Source: Curtobacterium sp. PhB115 (GTDB taxonomy: Bacteria > Actinomycetota > Actinomycetes > Actinomycetales > Microbacteriaceae). Taken from it: DNA of 64,000 nucleotides. Of the stretch, positions 26,028-35,204 are shown in pieces (the first letter of the stretch is position 1; each line of letters starts with the position of its first letter). The stretch spans positions 283,466-347,465 of the forward strand of contig NZ_RJKR01000006.1 in assembly GCF_003752025.1 (NCBI RefSeq), in the 5' to 3' direction. The notes below the pieces were generated by a model, which saw only the letters and a list, made by a program, of their open reading frames with translations, ran no database searches and was not told the DNA's origin. The position numbers and the translations under genes were made by a program.

Positions 26028-27929
26028 TCACTTGCCCGTCGGGGTGCCGTCGGCCCGGAACGCCGTCGCCGACTCGGTCTCCGTCGTCACGCCGTACGTC
26101 GTGGACACCGGCTGCAGGAACTTCGGTGGCGCCGAGGTCTTGAGGCGCGTGTCGTAGCCGTAGGCCTTCGCGTAGGCGGTCAGCAGCCCGTTGGTGTACT
26201 GGCTGCGGACGGCACCGCGGAACTGCTGCGCGATCGACCCGTAGATGGTCAGCGTGCCGAGGTTGGAGCCGTACTGGTAGTTCTGCACGTTGAAGGTGCC
26301 GAGGTTGCTGGCGACCGCCGCGTCGATCTCGATGTTCTTGGTCGCGGCAAGGTTGCTCGAGTACGAGGTGCTCCCCGTGTTGCACGCCGTCTTCGAGGTG
26401 TTCGAGTACGACGAGCAGGAGACGGGGTTGTAGACCGACACTGCCTTCTGCCCGACGAGGCCGAGCATGTCGTCGGACGTCCGACCGTTCTGGTAGATGA
26501 TGTTCCCGGTCACGTAGAGGAAGTTCTCGGCTGCGAGGGTCATCTGCCCTCCGAACGACCCGGACACGAACGCGTCACCGCTCCGGCAGCCGTAGTACCC
26601 GGCATCGCCACGCGTTCCGGTGAACTCGCTGGTGAGGGGGTACCCGAGCCCGTTGCCGTAGTCGGAGCTGCTCGAGGTGGTGGTGACAGGTCGTCCACGT
26701 CCGTCGTACGTGGTGGTCGTCGTCTGCACGTTCTGCTGGCAGTACACCGGCGATCCGGAGGTCACCGTGCCGTTGACCGTGCCCGAGGGCGTCGCGCTCG
26801 ATGCCCAGTAGTTCGGGTCGCCGACCGTCGACGGGACGCTCTGCACGTAGACGAGGTTCGACGGGAGGGTCGGGATCACGGCGCCGGAGCCGTGCAGGTC
26901 GGCGACCGAACCGCACAGGGCGCTGTTCTCGGTCCCGCCGGTGATCGCGCCGCTGGCCGTGCCCTGCAGCTGCGTCTTCAGCGTCCACGGGGAGACCACG
27001 CGCATCTTCCCGCCGGCCAGGAAGGTGATCGACGTCGGGCCGGTGTAGATGCAGCCGGGCTTCGCGACCTTGTCCGTGATGTCGGTCCGCGCCTCCTGCT
27101 TCATGTTCGCGTTCGTGCTCGGCATCGGCAGCGTCCCGACCGTCGAGATCTTCCCGCCCTTGAACGTCGTCGAGCTCCGGCACGCGGAGTCGACCGAGGT
27201 CGCCTTGCTCGTGTAGAAGAAGTCCGCGGGGCCGGTGTCCTGCACGGTCGAGTTGAAGGTCGCTCCGCACGCGGTGATGACGTCGTTCGTGCGGACCGGG
27301 CCGTCCAGGGTGTCGCCGCTGGCGAACGTGACGGCCTCGCAGCTGCTCGACGTCCAGTCCGAGTCGTTGCGGTGGTTGGAGGTGCAGCCGGCCCCCGTGA
27401 GGCTCGGGTCCTGCGACTCGTAGTTCGTGAAGTAGAGGTAGTTGACGAAGCCGTCACCGCGGAGGTCCACGACGATGGTCCTCGTGGTGGATCCGGCCTT
27501 GCCGGTGACCCGCAGGCGGACCTTGCCGGTCGTCGCGTAGTCGGAGTTGTCGACCTCGTACCGGTAGAACTGGTCGGTGCTGCCGACGACGCTCGCCCAG
27601 GTGCCGTTCGTCGCGACGCCGAAGGCCTTGTTCGTCGAGTCCGCGGTGAAGGTACTCGTCGCGGAGAACGCCGTGCGGACCCCGTAGTTGACGTACGCGT
27701 TGTCGGCCGCGAGCCGGCCCTGGTAATCCGAGAGCCCGGCGTAGGCGGCGGCGATCGCCTTGTTGTAGTTCGTGTCGGTCGTCGCCTTGGTCGCGCCGCT
27801 GGTCGCCGTCGCGACGACGAGCGAGAGCACGATCATGAGCACCGCGCCGAGACCGATGACGGCAGCGAGTGCGACGCCCCGTTCGTCGTCGCGAGCGCGC
27901 AGTCCGCGGAGGATCCGGATGAGCATCAT
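26028..27929 (-). CDS. PilX-like pilus protein with a large cysteine-rich ectodomain
   Basis: 633 residues. After a basic start, residues 17-45 (DERGVALAAVIGLGAVLMIV) form a pilin-like hydrophobic helix without the Glu5 of true pilins, as in PilX. The ectodomain of about 590 residues is Ser/Thr/Gly-rich with roughly a dozen cysteines, and it ends in GTLTIYGSIAQQFRGAV and YGYDTRLKTSAPPKFLQP, a C-terminal pattern seen in actinobacterial pilus-locus proteins. It is probably a minor component or tip adhesin; this is inferred. The first of two ATGs overlaps the pilW stop. Confidence 0.75.
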   Translation of the reverse strand: MMLIRILRGLRARDDERGVALAAVIGLGAVLMIVLSLVVATATSGATKATTDTNYNKAIAAAYAGLSDYQGRLAADNAYVNYGVRTAFSATSTFTADSTNKAFGVATNGTWASVVGSTDQFYRYEVDNSDYATTGKVRLRVTGKAGSTTRTIVVDLRGDGFVNYLYFTNYESQDPSLTGAGCTSNHRNDSDWTSSSCEAVTFASGDTLDGPVRTNDVITACGATFNSTVQDTGPADFFYTSKATSVDSACRSSTTFKGGKISTVGTLPMPSTNANMKQEARTDITDKVAKPGCIYTGPTSITFLAGGKMRVVSPWTLKTQLQGTASGAITGGTENSALCGSVADLHGSGAVIPTLPSNLVYVQSVPSTVGDPNYWASSATPSGTVNGTVTSGSPVYCQQNVQTTTTTYDGRGRPVTTTSSSSDYGNGLGYPLTSEFTGTRGDAGYYGCRSGDAFVSGSFGGQMTLAAENFLYVTGNIIYQNGRTSDDMLGLVGQKAVSVYNPVSCSSYSNTSKTACNTGSTSYSSNLAATKNIEIDAAVASNLGTFNVQNYQYGSNLGTLTIYGSIAQQFRGAVRSQYTNGLLTAYAKAYGYDTRLKTSAPPKFLQPVSTTYGVTTETESATAFRADGTPTGK

Positions 27930-28588
27930 GACTCCGTCGCTGCGCCGTAGTCGAGGTTGCGCAGGTTGATGGTGGCGTTGAAGGTCGTGTCGTTCGCGGT
28001 CGTCCCGTTCGCGGATCCGACGGCCAGGTTGATCTCGACGGAACGGATCGAGTCGAACGTGGCCGAGGTCGGGGTGATCGGGCTGTCCAGGACGTCGTTG
28101 TAGAGGAACTGGGTCGTGTTGGTGCCGGTCGTCCGGACGACGTCGGCGAGCCACAGTGTCCGGGTGGCGCCGGTGAACGTGCAGTACCCGCCGACCGGGC
28201 AGGCCCCCTGCTGGAGCTGCATGCGCAGCTTGCTCGACACGATGTCGACCGTGACCTTCGTCAGTCCGGGCTGCGCCGTCGACAGGTCCACCGCGGAGTA
28301 GAAGGTCAGGCCGGTCGCCGTGGCGCGGGTGAACGCGGGGTTGAGCTTCGCCTTGCTCTCCTGCCAACGAGACGCCTCGCGGAGGTACCGGCTGAGCTGG
28401 GTCATCGAGGTGGTGCCCTGTCGCGTGCTGTCGTTCACCGCTGCGACCGTTCGTTGGGCCTTCGTCATGGACACGAAGAAGCTCCCGACCAGGGTGAGGA
28501 GCAGCGACGTCACGAGCATGGCGACGAGCAGTTCGACCAGGGTGATCCCCCGCTGGTCCCGGTGCAGCCGTCGGATGAGCGCACGCAT
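27926..28588 (-). CDS. PilW-like minor pilin
   Basis: 220 residues with a type III signal: basic leader, Gly14 cleavage site, then ITLVELLVAMLVTSLLLTLV with Glu at mature position 5. The globular part has two cysteines (ACPVGGYCTF), which probably form a disulfide, and a strand-rich end. Minor pilins prime pilus assembly at the membrane. The ATG overlaps the upstream pilV-like stop (TGATG), and its own stop overlaps the next start. The PilW label rests on position and architecture. Confidence 0.8.
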   Translation of the reverse strand: MRALIRRLHRDQRGITLVELLVAMLVTSLLLTLVGSFFVSMTKAQRTVAAVNDSTRQGTTSMTQLSRYLREASRWQESKAKLNPAFTRATATGLTFYSAVDLSTAQPGLTKVTVDIVSSKLRMQLQQGACPVGGYCTFTGATRTLWLADVVRTTGTNTTQFLYNDVLDSPITPTSATFDSIRSVEINLAVGSANGTTANDTTFNATINLRNLDYGAATES

Positions 28589-29931
28589 CAGCCGGCCGGC
28601 CTCGGGTCGACCATCACGACGCCGCCGTTCACGACGCCGTTGCTGACCATCGCGGTGTTCGACGTCGTCAGCGTGAGCGCGGTCGTCGTCGCGCCAGCGG
28701 TGGATCCCGTGTACAGCTTCCACGTGCCCCACGGCAACGCGATCGTCATGCTGTCCGTGGTGGGCTTCGGGAACGCGAGGGTCATGCCCGTCGCGCAGCC
28801 GGGGTCTCCGGTGATCGGCGTGGTGGTCACAGCGGTGAGGAACAGGGTCTTGCTCGGCTTCGAGAGTGTGATCGCACCCATCGACACGTCGATCGGGACT
28901 CCCGCGGCGCCGGGCGGCGTGGCCGTGCCCTTCTTGCCCGCCTTGTTCGCGGTCGTCCAAGCTCCCGGCTCGGGGCTCAGGCAGGTGGCCGACGCGGTCG
29001 AGGACGTGTCGGCGGCGTACAGCCCGGCGACGGCCTGGTACCCGGACGGGTACGGGAAGAGCGACGCGCTCGTCGGGGAGTTCGGGAGCACCGTGGTGCC
29101 GGATGTTGCGTTCGTGACCGACAGGGGCAGGTTCGTCGGGAAGATCGCGCTACTCGCCGGGCTCGTGCCGTACTTGAACGTGTACGACGCGGCCTTGTCG
29201 AACGTGAACGCCGCCGCTCCCGAAGCGCCGGCGGAGACCGTGACGGACTGGCTGGAGGGGCTCGCCTGCTGCGTGGAGTCGATGTACCCGGTACGCGCGA
29301 TGGACACCTTGTAGGTGCCGGCGGGGACACCGGAGGCGTAGGTGCACCCCTCGGCGTCGGTGGCCGGGAACGTGACGCCGGCGGGACCACCGCTCACGGT
29401 CGGCACGATGCCGGACAGCCCGACACCGTTCGCGTTCGTGACCCCGACGAGGATCGAGCCGGTGGTGTCCGAGTTGATGTTCGTCAGCGGTGCGATGGCG
29501 CTCGACATCGTCACCTGCTGGGTGCCGGAGGTGGTGGCGCTGGTCTTCCAGCTGACCGTCACCGTCACGGCCTTGTACGACAGGCTGCCGTCGCCGGTGC
29601 CGCAGGCGGTCGCCGCGCCGGACGAGCGGGTCCACGACACCTTCCGGGCCAGGTCGAAGCTCCGGCTCCCGACCGTCACGGACTTGGTCGCGCTCTTGAT
29701 GTCGAAGATGCTCGGGGTGTCGCGGAGGTCGTCGATGTCCTCCATCGCGACCGTCGACGCGACCTCGCGTGCGCGGGTGTCCGTCGAGAGGACGAGGGAC
29801 GAGGTGATCCCGACGGCGATGCCGGCGGCGATCAGAGCGAAGATCGTCATCGCGACCATCACCTCGATGATCGTGAAACCGTCTTCGTCGTCACGGGCGG
29901 AACGCAGTCGCTCGGCGATGCGCGAGATCAT
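28588..29931 (-). CDS. PilV-like minor pilin with long ectodomain
   Basis: 447 residues. Leader MISRIAERLRSARDDEDG is cleaved after Gly18, then FTIIEVMVAMTIFALIAAG with Glu at mature position 5. About 410 extracellular residues follow, far longer than a typical PilV of 150-200, and include beta-sandwich-like parts such as GCTYASGVPAGTYKVSIARTGY, which resembles a carboxypeptidase-regulatory or Ig-like repeat. AAAGGA lies 6 nt before the ATG. It sits 70 nt after pilA. A role in surface contact is inferred. Confidence 0.8.
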   Translation of the reverse strand: MISRIAERLRSARDDEDGFTIIEVMVAMTIFALIAAGIAVGITSSLVLSTDTRAREVASTVAMEDIDDLRDTPSIFDIKSATKSVTVGSRSFDLARKVSWTRSSGAATACGTGDGSLSYKAVTVTVSWKTSATTSGTQQVTMSSAIAPLTNINSDTTGSILVGVTNANGVGLSGIVPTVSGGPAGVTFPATDAEGCTYASGVPAGTYKVSIARTGYIDSTQQASPSSQSVTVSAGASGAAAFTFDKAASYTFKYGTSPASSAIFPTNLPLSVTNATSGTTVLPNSPTSASLFPYPSGYQAVAGLYAADTSSTASATCLSPEPGAWTTANKAGKKGTATPPGAAGVPIDVSMGAITLSKPSKTLFLTAVTTTPITGDPGCATGMTLAFPKPTTDSMTIALPWGTWKLYTGSTAGATTTALTLTTSNTAMVSNGVVNGGVVMVDPRPAG

Positions 29932-30001
29932 GGCGTTCCTTTCGGTTCGGACGGACAACGGGGAGTCACGGCGCCTGCGCCATGACTCCCCGTCGCTTCG
30001 A

Positions 30002-30469
30002 CTACGGCTTCTTCGTGAAGACGCCAGCGGCGCAAGTGCCCTCGGCGACGCCGGACGCATCGGTCGCGCCGAACGTCTTACCGGTCGCGGTGCTCTTGCC
30101 CGAGATGCAGAACGCGGTCTTGTCGGCGTTCACCGAGTACGCGAGGGTCGTGTCCGCGCCAGCAGTGCTCCCCGCGGCCTTGTAGGGGTCAGCGGCAAGG
30201 GCCGCGGCGTCGAGCGACGCGGGGTACGTGCCGGTGTCCGAAGACGTGACCACGGTAACGATCGCGGTCTTCGCGTTCGTGATGTCGGACTTCACAGCCG
30301 AGTTCTTCGCGTTGTTCTGCACGCTGATGTAGACCGGGATGGCGATCGCGGCGAGGATGCCGATGATGATCACGACGACCAGGAGCTCGATGAGGGTGAA
30401 CCCCTTCTCGTCGTCCTTCAGGAGACCCTTGCGGCGAGCGTCGAGCTTGCCCATGAGAGCGAAGTACAT
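30002..30469 (-). CDS. pilA: Major type IV pilin PilA
   Basis: 155 residues. A 23-residue leader ending DDEKG precedes FTLIELLVVVIIIGILAAIA, the classic type IVa pilin N-terminus with Glu at mature position 5; the mature protein is about 132 residues with two cysteines near the end (FCISGKS and GTCAAGVF), forming the usual D-region loop. I start at ATG 30,469, which has GGA 7 nt upstream; an ATG four codons earlier has no ribosome-binding site. It is separated from pilC by a terminator-like hairpin, so it probably has its own promoter for high expression. Confidence 0.93.
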   Translation of the reverse strand: MYFALMGKLDARRKGLLKDDEKGFTLIELLVVVIIIGILAAIAIPVYISVQNNAKNSAVKSDITNAKTAIVTVVTSSDTGTYPASLDAAALAADPYKAAGSTAGADTTLAYSVNADKTAFCISGKSTATGKTFGATDASGVAEGTCAAGVFTKKP

Positions 30470-30589
30470 GATTGATTCCATTCTGCGGGGAATGTTGGGG
30501 GATGATTTCGGGGCTTGCTCGGCCGCCGCACATCAGCGTATTCGGGGCGATTCGAGGGTGTAATCCCGAGAACGGGGGGCAACCCGGGC

Positions 30590-30612
30590 ACAAAACACCC
30601 CCAGTGCGGGGG
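30590..30612 (-). terminator. Terminator or attenuator between pilC and pilA
   Basis: On the minus strand CCCCC-GCACT-GGGGG is followed by TGTTTTGTG, a stem with a U-rich tail, rare in this GC-rich region. A second CCCCC-GCAT-GGGGG hairpin lies at 30,632-30,645 just after the pilC stop. Together they should separate pilBTC from the pilA-onward transcript. Confidence 0.55.
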
Positions 30613-30654
30613 ATGCGCGAATTGCACACCGCCCCCGCATGGGGGTGGAATGGC

Positions 30655-31887
30655 CTAGGAAGCGTTCTGGACGACGTTCGTGATCTGGAAGATCGGCATG
30701 TACAGCGCGATGATCATGCCGCCGACGATGACCCCGAGGAACGCGATGAGGAGCGGCTCGATCAGCGACGTCAGGGCATCCGTGGTCGCCTCGACCTCGG
30801 CGTCGTAGAACACCGCGATCTTCTCGAGCATGATCTCGAGCGAACCGGCGTCCTCACCGACGGCCACCATCTGCGTCACCATCGTCGGGAAGACGGTTTC
30901 CTTCGACAATGGCTCCGCAATGGATTCACCCTTTCGCACGGATTCTGCGACATTGTCGAGCGCACGTTTCACGACGAAGTTGTTCGACACTTCTCCGACG
31001 ATGCGCAATGCCTGCAGAATGGGAACGCCGGCACCGATCATGTTCGAGAAGTTCCGGGCGAAGCGAGCAATGACGATCTTCTTCTGCAGTTCACCGAACA
31101 CCGGCAGCCGCAGCGTGATGGGGTCGACGAAGGCTCGCACCCGGTCGGTGTTCTTGTTCACGCGCCACCAGAGCCAGAACGCGGCGATGGCGATCGCGAG
31201 CGGGATGGCGATGAACTTCATCGCGTGCGACATGTACACGAGCATCATCGTCGGCAACGGCAGCTTGCCGCCGAGCGACGAGAACATGTCCTGGAAGATC
31301 GGCACGATGAAGATGAGCATGATCGCGACGGCCAGCAGCGACATCACCAGGACGACCACGGGGTAGGTCATCGCGGACTTGATCGTGGAACGGAGCTTGT
31401 GCTCCTTCTCGAAGTTCGTCGCGATGGAGTCCATCGCCTGGTCGAGGAACCCACCGGTCTCACCCGCGCGGATCATGTTGATCATGATCGGCGGGAAGTC
31501 CACCGGGTACTTCGCGACCGCGTCGGAGAACGAGACACCACGCTCGACGTCGTCGCGGACCTTCCCGAGGATGTCCTTGAGCTTCTTGTTCTCGGTCTGG
31601 TCGCTGAGGATCGTGAGTGCGCGGAGCAGCGAGAGCCCCGAGGTGAGCATCGTCGAGGCCTGGCGCGACATGATCGCGAGGTCCTTCAGGCCGACGCCCT
31701 TCTCGAACCCGGGAATCTTGATCTCGGCCTGCAGCCCGGTGCCGGCCCGTGCTTCGGTGATCGCGATCGGCGAGACGCCCATCCCCCGGAGCCGCTGGAC
31801 GACGGCCCCCTCGGACGATGCGTCGAGGCGACCCTTGACGAGCTTGCCGGCGCCGTCCCGGCCGCGGTAGTCGAACGCGAGCGACAT
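30655..31887 (-). CDS. pilC: Type IV pilus inner-membrane platform protein PilC
   Basis: 410 residues with the N-terminal FDYRGRDGAGKLVKGRLDA motif and two T2SSF domains (about 70-195 and 275-400). The domains include MSRQASTMLTSGLSLLRAL and FARNFSNMIGAGVPILQAL, and three membrane helices. It sits at the base of the pilus and couples ATPase rotation to pilin addition and removal. The ATG overlaps the pilT stop (TGATG). Confidence 0.95.
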   Translation of the reverse strand: MSLAFDYRGRDGAGKLVKGRLDASSEGAVVQRLRGMGVSPIAITEARAGTGLQAEIKIPGFEKGVGLKDLAIMSRQASTMLTSGLSLLRALTILSDQTENKKLKDILGKVRDDVERGVSFSDAVAKYPVDFPPIMINMIRAGETGGFLDQAMDSIATNFEKEHKLRSTIKSAMTYPVVVLVMSLLAVAIMLIFIVPIFQDMFSSLGGKLPLPTMMLVYMSHAMKFIAIPLAIAIAAFWLWWRVNKNTDRVRAFVDPITLRLPVFGELQKKIVIARFARNFSNMIGAGVPILQALRIVGEVSNNFVVKRALDNVAESVRKGESIAEPLSKETVFPTMVTQMVAVGEDAGSLEIMLEKIAVFYDAEVEATTDALTSLIEPLLIAFLGVIVGGMIIALYMPIFQITNVVQNAS

Positions 31888-33440
31888 CAGTAGCCTCCGG
31901 AGAACTTGTCGCCGAAGTCGATGCCGCTGGCGGCGATCGCGGCGGCGGATGAGTCGGACGGGGACTCGACGCGCTGCACCAGCCGGTCGAAGCCCTCTTC
32001 GTCGTGCACCTTGTCCATCGCGGCCTTGCGCGAGATCGTGCCGACGTTGACCAGTTCGGCGAGGTCCTGGTCCATGGTGTGCATGCCCAGGTCACGCCCA
32101 GCCTGCATGGCCGAGGTGATCTGGTAGGTCTTGCCCTCGCGGATCAGGTTGCCGATGGCGGGGGTGATCGTCATGATCTCGGTGGCGACGACCCGCCCGA
32201 CGCCGTTGGCCTTCGGCACCAGGGTCTGGCAGACGACGCCCTGCAGGGTCGCCGCGAGCTGCGTGCGGATCTGTCCCTGCTGGTGGGGCGGGAACACGTC
32301 GATGACACGGTCGATGGTGCCGGGAGCGCTCTGGGTGTGCAGGGTCGCGAAGACGAGGTGCCCGGTCTCGGCGGCGGTGAGCGCGACGGAGATGGTCTCG
32401 AGGTCGCGGAGCTCGCCGATCAGGATGACGTCGGGGTCCTGGCGCAGCACGTGCTTGAGCGCGGCCGCGAAGGAGTGCGTGTCGGCGCCGACCTCGCGCT
32501 GGTTGATGATCGCCTTCTTGTGCTCGTGCATGAACTCGATCGGGTCCTCGACCGTCACGATGTGGTCGGCACGGCTCTCGTTGACCAGGTCGATCAGGGC
32601 GGCGAGCGTCGTGGACTTGCCAGAGCCGGTGGGGCCGGTCACGAGGACGAGGCCACGGGGCAGGCCGGCGAAGTCGCCGACGTGGTCGGGGATGCCGAGC
32701 TGCTTGAGCGTCTTGATCTTCGTGGGGATGATGCGGAAGGCCGCGCCCCAGTTGCCGCGCTGCTGGTAGTAGTTCACGCGGAAGCGGTACTCCGGCGACA
32801 GCGAGTACGCGAAGTCGAGTTCCTGCTCGTGGTCGAACTGCCCCATCTGCTCGGTGGAGAGCAGCGTCTTGAGGGCGGCGATGACCTTGCCGCGCGACCA
32901 CGCGCCACCCGGCACCGCGGGACGGAGGGCCCCGTCGACGCGGACCGTGGGCGGGGCGTCGGCGGTGACGTGGAGGTCGGATGCACCCTGGTAGACGACC
33001 TGGGCGAGCGCGGTGATGAGGTCGGGGTCGGCGACCTCGCGTGCGTGACGTGAGAAGTCGACGTCACCGGCGGAGGTGGCAGCAGCCGGGGCGGGTGCTG
33101 CCGGAGCGGCGTAGTGCGACCCGCTGTACGGGACGGCGGGCAGCTGCTGGGTCGGCGCTTCGGCGTACCCGTAGGTCGCGGTCGACGACGGCACCGCTGC
33201 GGGCGGGGTCGCCGGTGCGGCGAGGGGCTGCGCGACGGGCACGGCGACGGGTGAACCCGTCGGCGCGGGCCAGCCGGCGGTGTCGTCGCCGAGGTCGTAG
33301 ACCTGTTCCGGGGAGGCCGGAGCAGCAGCAGCGAGCCGGGCCGCGCGGCGCGAACCGACCTCGGCACCGGGGGCACCCGGGTGCCACCCGGCCACGGGCT
33401 CGTCGCCGGGCGTGGTGATGTCGTACACGGAGTCAGTCAT
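31887..33440 (-). CDS. pilT: Pilus retraction ATPase PilT with N-terminal extension
   Basis: 517 residues. The PilT body (from about residue 145) is complete: ASDLHVTADAPPTVRVDG, Walker A GPTGSGKSTTL near 268-278, the Asp box and Walker B DPDVILIGELRDLET, the His box ATLHTQSAP and the AIRNLIREGKT-like C-terminal segment, here AIGNLIREGKT. The first 130 or so residues are a Pro/Ala-rich linker not found in canonical PilT (about 350 residues). PilT drives depolymerisation and twitching. It lies 19 nt after pilB and overlaps pilC. Confidence 0.93.
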   Translation of the reverse strand: MTDSVYDITTPGDEPVAGWHPGAPGAEVGSRRAARLAAAAPASPEQVYDLGDDTAGWPAPTGSPVAVPVAQPLAAPATPPAAVPSSTATYGYAEAPTQQLPAVPYSGSHYAAPAAPAPAAATSAGDVDFSRHAREVADPDLITALAQVVYQGASDLHVTADAPPTVRVDGALRPAVPGGAWSRGKVIAALKTLLSTEQMGQFDHEQELDFAYSLSPEYRFRVNYYQQRGNWGAAFRIIPTKIKTLKQLGIPDHVGDFAGLPRGLVLVTGPTGSGKSTTLAALIDLVNESRADHIVTVEDPIEFMHEHKKAIINQREVGADTHSFAAALKHVLRQDPDVILIGELRDLETISVALTAAETGHLVFATLHTQSAPGTIDRVIDVFPPHQQGQIRTQLAATLQGVVCQTLVPKANGVGRVVATEIMTITPAIGNLIREGKTYQITSAMQAGRDLGMHTMDQDLAELVNVGTISRKAAMDKVHDEEGFDRLVQRVESPSDSSAAAIAASGIDFGDKFSGGY

Positions 33441-33459
33441 CTTCTGGGCCTTCCACCGG

Positions 33460-35127
33460 CTACGCGACCACGCGCAGGATCTCGTCGACGCTCGTCATGC
33501 CGAGCTGCACCTTCTCCCAGCCGTCCTGCCGCAGCGTGAGCATGCCCTGCTCCTGCGCGACCCGGCTGATCTCGGCGCTCGAGGCGCGGGTGACGGCGAG
33601 GCGTTCGATCTCCTCGGTCACGGTCATGACCTCGTGCAGGGCGATCCGGCCGCGGTACCCGGTGTGCGAGCACACGGCGCAACCGACGGGCGCCCAGAAC
33701 TCGGGCATCTCCTCGCCGGGGCGCAGGAAACCGAGCGAACGGAGCTGGTCGGCCTCGTACACCGCGGGTGCCTTGCACCGCTCGCAGAGCCGCCGGGCGA
33801 GACGCTGGGCGACGACGGAGTCGAGGGCCGAGCCGACGAGGAAGGGCTCGATGTCCATCTCGGTCAGTCGGGTGATCGCGGACGGTGCGTCGTTGGTGTG
33901 CAGGGTGGAGAGCACGAGGTGACCGGTGAGCGATGCCTCGATCGCGATCTGCGCGGTCTCGTGGTCACGGATCTCACCGAGGAGCACGACGTCGGGGTCG
34001 GAACGCAGGATGGACCGCAGGGCGGAGGCGAACGTCAGGCCGGCCTTGGGGTTGACCTGCACCTGGTTGATGCCGGCCATCCGGTACTCGACCGGGTCCT
34101 CGACCGTGATGACGTTGATCTCTGGCTTCGCGACCGCGTTGAGGGTCGTGTAGAGGGTGGTCGACTTGCCCGAACCGGTCGGCCCGGTGACGAGGATCAT
34201 GCCGTACGGCTTCGAGTACGACCGCTGGTACGCCTCGAAGTTCCGCTCGAGCAGGTTGAGGTCCTTCAGCGTCAACGACGTGTTCGTGTTGTCGAGGATC
34301 CGCATGACGACCTTCTCGCCCCACACCGTGGGCAGGGTCGCGACGCGGAGGTCGATCTGCCGGCCGCCGTGCCGGACCGACATGCGGCCGTCCTGGGGCT
34401 TCCGACGCTCGGCGATGTCGATGTCGCTCATGATCTTCAGGCGGCTGATGACGCCGTTCTGGATGTTCTTCGGTGCCGGGGCCATCTCGTGCAGCACGCC
34501 GTCGATGCGGTACCGCACCCGGACCTCGTGCTCGCCGGGCTCGATGTGGATGTCGGAGGCGTGGTCCTGGATCGCCTGCGAGACGAGGAGGTTCACGAAC
34601 CGGACGATCGGGACGTCGTCGAGGGCGCCGTCGCCGATGTCGACCTGCGCGTTCGCGGTCGCCGAGGCCTCTTCTTCGAGGGAGGACGTCAGGTCGTTGA
34701 GCTCGTCGTCGGCGCGCAGGTAGCGGTCGAGCGCGGCGGCGAGGTCGCGCTCCTCGACCTGCAGGGGCTTGATCGTCCGACCGGAGGCGGCGCGGGCGTC
34801 GTCGAGCGCGAGCACGTTCGTCGGGTTGACCATCGCGAGGATGAGGAGTTCGCCCTCGAACCCGACACCGAGCACCCCGTGCCGACGGCAGAGCGCGGCC
34901 GGGAGCATCGAGACGGCGGTGCCGTCGACCGGGTAGTCGGTCAGCGGGACGGTGCGGGAGTTGTTCGACGCGGCGCGTGCGGTGATGTACTGCGCCTCGC
35001 TGACGACGCCCTGGTCGACCAGGCCACGGATGGCGCGTTCGTCGAGGTCCTCGTCACCCGTCATCGAGTCGAGGTGCTCGATCGGCAGGGCGCCGTTGAG
35101 GATGAGGATCTCGGACAGGGTCGCCAT
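33460..35127 (-). CDS. pilB: Pilus extension ATPase PilB
   Basis: 555 residues. The N-terminal region (1-150) is an MshEN/T2SSE-N-type domain (LLILAMVNPTNVLALDDA). The ATPase core has ASDIHIEPGEHEVRVRYRID, Walker A GPTGSGKSTTLYTTL near 314-328, Walker B DPDVVLLGEIRDHET, and the His box STLHTNDAP. The tetracysteine zinc motif C-x2-C (CERCKAP) pairs with CAVCSHTGYRGR near residue 482, which distinguishes PilB from PilT. The ATG at 35,127 has GGGGG upstream. It is the first gene of the cluster. Confidence 0.94.
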   Translation of the reverse strand: MATLSEILILNGALPIEHLDSMTGDEDLDERAIRGLVDQGVVSEAQYITARAASNNSRTVPLTDYPVDGTAVSMLPAALCRRHGVLGVGFEGELLILAMVNPTNVLALDDARAASGRTIKPLQVEERDLAAALDRYLRADDELNDLTSSLEEEASATANAQVDIGDGALDDVPIVRFVNLLVSQAIQDHASDIHIEPGEHEVRVRYRIDGVLHEMAPAPKNIQNGVISRLKIMSDIDIAERRKPQDGRMSVRHGGRQIDLRVATLPTVWGEKVVMRILDNTNTSLTLKDLNLLERNFEAYQRSYSKPYGMILVTGPTGSGKSTTLYTTLNAVAKPEINVITVEDPVEYRMAGINQVQVNPKAGLTFASALRSILRSDPDVVLLGEIRDHETAQIAIEASLTGHLVLSTLHTNDAPSAITRLTEMDIEPFLVGSALDSVVAQRLARRLCERCKAPAVYEADQLRSLGFLRPGEEMPEFWAPVGCAVCSHTGYRGRIALHEVMTVTEEIERLAVTRASSAEISRVAQEQGMLTLRQDGWEKVQLGMTSVDEILRVVA

Positions 35128-35204
35128 GGGCCCCCTACCTCCTTGGACTCGCGCACGGCGAGACGTCGTCGGGTGGTGCGCCACCAGGGGTGTGGCGCCC
35201 GACC

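Noticed and set aside
30418..30629. Small minus-strand readings upstream of pilA
   Set aside because: They overlap the terminator hairpins and the pilA start and have no ribosome-binding site.
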